DNA from: Geobacillus sp. 46C-IIa
Lineage (GTDB): Bacteria; Bacillota; Bacilli; Bacillales; Anoxybacillaceae
Assembly: GCF_014679505.1 (NCBI RefSeq)
Contig: NZ_CP061474.1
Span: forward strand, 2,848,001 to 2,912,000
DNA: 64,000 nt
Reading direction: 5' to 3'
How positions within the stretch are numbered: the first letter of the stretch is position 1; every line of letters starts with the position of its first letter. The translations under genes were made by a program, and so were the position numbers. Under the pieces are notes generated by a model. It had not been told where the DNA came from. It saw nothing but the letters and a program-made list of their open reading frames with translations, and did not search any database. This document shows positions 60,777-64,000 of this stretch, piece after piece.

Positions 60777-60857
60777 GCCTCTTCCTCTGCAAGCATTCTC
60801 AAAGAAGCAGAGTGCGTCGAGGCAACTCGTAGCCTACTCGATGAAGTTAGGGCTCGT
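60777..60857 (-). repeat. 81-bp tRNA-associated repeat, copy R3
   Basis: Nearly identical to R2; outer stem GCCTC (60777-60781)/GAGGC (60819-60823). Starts 37 nt upstream (in transcription) of tRNA-Gly. Confidence 0.8.
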
Positions 60858-60888
60858 GGCTGAGGTTTTACCACTAAACTACACCCGC
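60858..60888 (-). pseudogene. 5' fragment of tRNA-Gly (31 nt), second copy
   Basis: Exact copy of tRNA-Gly(UCC) positions 1-31, abutting R3 at the same breakpoint as the R1 fragment. Confidence 0.85.
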
Positions 60889-60910
60889 AACAAAGATAAG
60901 GGAAGAGAAA

Positions 60911-60985
60911 GGGCGACTAGTGGGAATCGAACCCACGCATGCCAGAGCCACAATCTGGTGCGTTAACCACTTCGCCATAGCCGCC
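60911..60985 (-). tRNA. trnH: tRNA-His (GUG)
   Basis: Anticodon GUG, acceptor GGCGGCU/AGUCGCC; CCA not encoded. Confidence 0.93.
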
Positions 60986-60992
60986 ACATTGA

Positions 60993-61068
<76 letters not shown>

Positions 61069-61100
61069 ACAACAGATTGACCTAAGTTGCACAATCATTA

Positions 61101-61191
61101 TGGCGGAGGAGGAGGGATTCGAACCCCCGCGCGCCTTGCGACGCCTCTCGGTTTTCAAGACCGACCCCTTCAACCACTTGGGTACTCCTCC
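61101..61191 (-). tRNA. trnS: tRNA-Ser (UGA)
   Basis: 91 nt with long variable arm, anticodon UGA, encoded CCA. Confidence 0.95.
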
Positions 61192-61208
61192 AAAAAGTAA
61201 CATAATAA

Positions 61209-61285
61209 TGGTGGACCTTGTAGGACTCGAACCTACGACCGGACGGTTATGAGCCGTCTGCTCTGACCAGCTGAGCTAAAGGTCC
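61209..61285 (-). tRNA. trnI: tRNA-Ile2 (CAU, lysidine type)
   Basis: CAU anticodon with the GGACCUU acceptor typical of the minor isoleucine tRNA modified by TilS; elongator and initiator Met are separate genes in this cluster. Encoded CCA. Confidence 0.85.
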
Positions 61286-61297
61286 AATAAATAATAG

Positions 61298-61371
61298 TGG
61301 CGGTGGAGGGGATCGAACCCCCGACCTCACGGGTATGAACCGTACGCTCTAGCCAGCTGAGCTACACCGCC
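61298..61371 (-). tRNA. trnM: tRNA-Met (CAU, elongator)
   Basis: Acceptor GGCGGUG and body match Bacillus elongator tRNA-Met; CCA not encoded. Confidence 0.9.
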
Positions 61372-61388
61372 AAAATGATATAGTGAAA

Positions 61389-61464
61389 TGGTGGAGCCTA
61401 TCGGGATCGAACCGATGACCTCCTGCGTGCAAAGCAGGCGCTCTCCCAGCTGAGCTAAGGCCCC
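61389..61464 (-). tRNA. trnA: tRNA-Ala (UGC)
   Basis: Anticodon UGC; acceptor GGGGCCU/AGGCUCC; encoded CCA. Confidence 0.95.
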
Positions 61465-61473
61465 ACAGGAAAA

Positions 61474-61547
61474 TCGGGAAGACAGGATTTGAACCTGCGA
61501 CCTCACGGACCCGAACCGTGTGCTCTACCAAGCTGAGCTACTTCCCG
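61474..61547 (-). tRNA. trnP: tRNA-Pro (CGG)
   Basis: Anticodon loop UUCGGGU gives CGG; acceptor CGGGAAG. CCA not encoded. Confidence 0.92.
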
Positions 61548-61552
61548 GTGAA

Positions 61553-61626
61553 CGCGCTCGAGAGGATTTGAACCCCTAACCTTCTGATCCGTAGTCAGAT
61601 GCTCTATCCAATTGAGCTACGAGCGC
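61553..61626 (-). tRNA. trnR: tRNA-Arg (ACG)
   Basis: Anticodon ACG (presumably edited to ICG); acceptor GCGCUCG. Confidence 0.95.
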
Positions 61627-61629
61627 AAG

Positions 61630-61715
61630 TGCCGAGGGCCGGACTCGAACCGGCACGGTAGTTACCTACCCCAGGATTTTAAGTCCTGTGCGTCTGCCAA
61701 TTCCGCCACCCCGGC
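61630..61715 (-). tRNA. trnL: tRNA-Leu (UAA)
   Basis: 86 nt with long variable arm, anticodon UAA, acceptor GCCGGGG. Confidence 0.95.
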
Positions 61716-61722
61716 GGGCGAG

Positions 61723-61797
61723 TGGAGCGGAAGACGGGGCTCGAACCCGCGACCCCCACCTTGGCAAGGTGGTGTTCTACCGCTGAACTACTTCCGC
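61723..61797 (-). tRNA. trnG: tRNA-Gly (GCC)
   Basis: Anticodon GCC, acceptor GCGGAAG, encoded CCA. Confidence 0.95.
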
Positions 61798-61804
61798 AAA
61801 ATGA

Positions 61805-61877
61805 TGAGCCATGGAGGACTCGAACCTCCGACCCTCTGATTAAAAGTCAGATGCTCTACCTGCTGAGCTAATGGCTC
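61805..61877 (-). tRNA. trnK: tRNA-Lys (UUU)
   Basis: Anticodon UUU, acceptor GAGCCAU; CCA not encoded. Its 5' end and upstream flank are duplicated downstream in the window. Confidence 0.95.
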
Positions 61878-61917
61878 ATAGTTATAACGACACTCTAAGT
61901 ACTAATAAGCTCTACCT

Positions 61918-61998
61918 GCCTCTTCCTCTACCAGCTGTTTCAGGGAAGCTTGGTGCGTCGAGGCAACTCGCAGTCAACTCGAAGATGCATCGCTCGTT
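61918..61998 (-). repeat. 81-bp tRNA-associated repeat, copy R4
   Basis: Outer stem GCCTC/GAGGC (61918-61922, 61960-61964), inner ACCAGCT with AGCTTGGT. Abuts a 17-nt tRNA-Lys 5' fragment (61998-62014). Confidence 0.8.
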
Positions 61999-62054
61999 GC
62001 TGAGCTAATGGCTCATAGTTATAACGACACTCTAAGTACTAATAAGCTCTACCT

Positions 62055-62105
62055 GCCTCTTCCTCTACCAGCTGTTTCAGGGAAGCTTGGTGCGTCGAGG
62101 CAACT
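62055..62105 (-). repeat. Truncated tRNA-associated repeat, copy R4b
   Basis: Identical to the first 51 bases of R4, then diverges; the 3' part including the CGATGAAG block is missing. Confidence 0.75.
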
Positions 62106-62151
62106 GTAACCAAACCTAATGGCTTATAACTTTCTCGAGTAAAATAAGGGA

Positions 62152-62224
<73 letters not shown>

Positions 62225-62239
62225 ATATTGGCATGATAA

Positions 62240-62315
62240 TGGTGGCTCGGGACGGAATCGAACCGCCGACACAAGGATTTTCAGTCCTTTGCTCTACCGA
62301 CTGAGCTACCGAGCC
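62240..62315 (-). tRNA. trnF: tRNA-Phe (GAA)
   Basis: Anticodon GAA, acceptor GGCUCGG, encoded CCA. Confidence 0.95.
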
Positions 62316-62352
62316 ATATACTATTTTTATCCCGCTCATTGAACTGCTCTGT

Positions 62353-62423
62353 GCCTCTTCCACTACCAGCTGATTCAAAGATGCTCGATGCGTCGAGGCA
62401 ACTCGATGATGTTGATGCTCGTC
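62353..62423 (-). repeat. tRNA-associated repeat, copy R5 (internal deletion)
   Basis: Outer stem GCCTC/GAGGC (62353-62357, 62395-62399) with the 37-nt interior kept; the distal part is about 10 bases shorter. Abuts a degenerate tRNA-Phe 5' fragment (about 62424-62446). Confidence 0.7.
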
Positions 62424-62492
62424 TCTAGCGACTGAGCTGTCGAGCTACACGTGATTTTTTATCTCCCATCTATTTTCATAATTTTAAAACAA

Positions 62493-62568
62493 TGGCGGTC
62501 CCGACGGGACTCGAACCCGCGATCTCCTGCGTGACAGGCAGGCATGTTAACCACTACACTACGGGACC
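62493..62568 (-). tRNA. trnD: tRNA-Asp (GUC)
   Basis: Anticodon GUC, acceptor GGUCCCG, encoded CCA. Confidence 0.95.
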
Positions 62569-62570
62569 AT

Positions 62571-62648
<78 letters not shown>

Positions 62649-62706
62649 ACGATAGAAAATGAACTTACTTCGATAATGCACTGAATTTTTGTTTCGTATG
62701 ATCATC

Positions 62707-62787
62707 GCCCCTGCCTCTACCAGTTGATTCAAGGAAGCAGAATGCGTCGGGGCAACTCGCAGTGTATTCAATGAAGCAAACGCTCGT
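62707..62787 (-). repeat. 81-bp tRNA-associated repeat, copy R6
   Basis: Outer stem GCCCC (62707-62711)/GGGGC (62749-62753), a compensated variant. Abuts a 14-nt tRNA-fMet 5' fragment (62788-62801). Confidence 0.8.
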
Positions 62788-62820
62788 TGCTCCACCCCGC
62801 GACGATACAGTGTTTGAAAG

Positions 62821-62896
62821 TGGTGGAGGATGACGGGATCGAACCGCCGACCCCTTGCTTGTAAGGCAAGTGCTCTCCCAGCTGAGCTAATCCTCC
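62821..62896 (-). tRNA. trnV: tRNA-Val (UAC)
   Basis: Anticodon UAC, acceptor GGAGGAU, encoded CCA. First tRNA after 5S, as in B. subtilis trnB. Confidence 0.95.
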
Positions 62897-62905
62897 ATTG
62901 ATCGT

Positions 62906-63022
<117 letters not shown>

Positions 63023-63121
63023 CAATAATGGACAAGTTTTATTATAAGGAAAGTTAATTTGTTGTCAAGCTTTTTTTCATTCCTTCAAAACTAGATAACC
63101 TTTGGGAAGAAGCCGCTCATA

Positions 63122-64000
<879 letters not shown>

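Larger units (their letters stand above)
61862..62105 (-). repeat. Tandem duplication, 137-bp period, at tRNA-Lys
   Basis: The unit from 61862 (tRNA-Lys 5' end, its flank and an 81-bp repeat) recurs from 61999; the second copy breaks off near 62105 within the repeat. Confidence 0.8.

Overview
The window looks like a chromosomal segment of a spore-forming thermophilic member of the Bacillaceae, of the Geobacillus/Parageobacillus type. This is inferred from mid-range base composition, Bacillus-like gene order (prkA/yhbH, queG/yhbB/trmL, dctB-dctS-dctR-dctP), strong Shine-Dalgarno sequences with frequent GTG/TTG starts, and a rRNA-tRNA operon of Bacillus layout. No species call is possible from the sequence alone.

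Left host part (1-13.5 kb): the end of a RluA-family pseudouridine synthase, a CNNM/CBS hemolysin-family membrane protein, a zinc metallopeptidase, an aldo/keto reductase, a probable phosphate-starvation operon (Tat-exported PhoX phosphatase with its own tatA and tatC), a complete C4-dicarboxylate sensing and uptake locus (dctP, dctB, dctS, dctR), a LacI-type repressor with an operator palindrome, a 36-residue membrane peptide and a lipoprotein.

Prophage (about 13,666-53,066; 39.4 kb): a contractile-tailed (PBSX-like tail, HK97-like head) prophage. From left to right it carries a hypothetical gene, a peptidoglycan-binding polymorphic toxin with a candidate immunity gene, lysis genes, baseplate and tail genes, a tail-chaperone frameshift, head genes, terminase with HNH nuclease, an IS256-family insertion, a Doc-like toxin module, the late regulator ArpU, replication genes with iterons inside the DnaD-like initiator, and a Cro/CI switch. 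The right end carries a cargo pair (DEDDh exonuclease and BRCT protein), an ImmA/IrrE protease and a large serine integrase. The prophage sits inside the sporulation gene yhbH. The displaced host 3' end of yhbH remains at the left boundary, and the phage supplies a replacement 3' end at the right boundary, so a full-length hybrid YhbH is restored.

Right host part (53-64 kb): yhbH, prkA, a 30-residue membrane peptide, trmL, a YhbB-like amidase-domain protein, queG and a B3/B4-domain protein. These are followed by 21 tRNA genes, 5S rRNA and the 3' part of 23S rRNA, all transcribed leftward. An 81-bp structured repeat occurs five times at full length, plus once with an internal deletion and once truncated, inside the tRNA cluster. 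Each full copy abuts a duplicated 5' fragment of a tRNA gene; its 47-nt hairpin has a constant interior and compensatory stem changes. I regard this repeat family and the yhbH-restoring attachment site as the most unusual features of the window.
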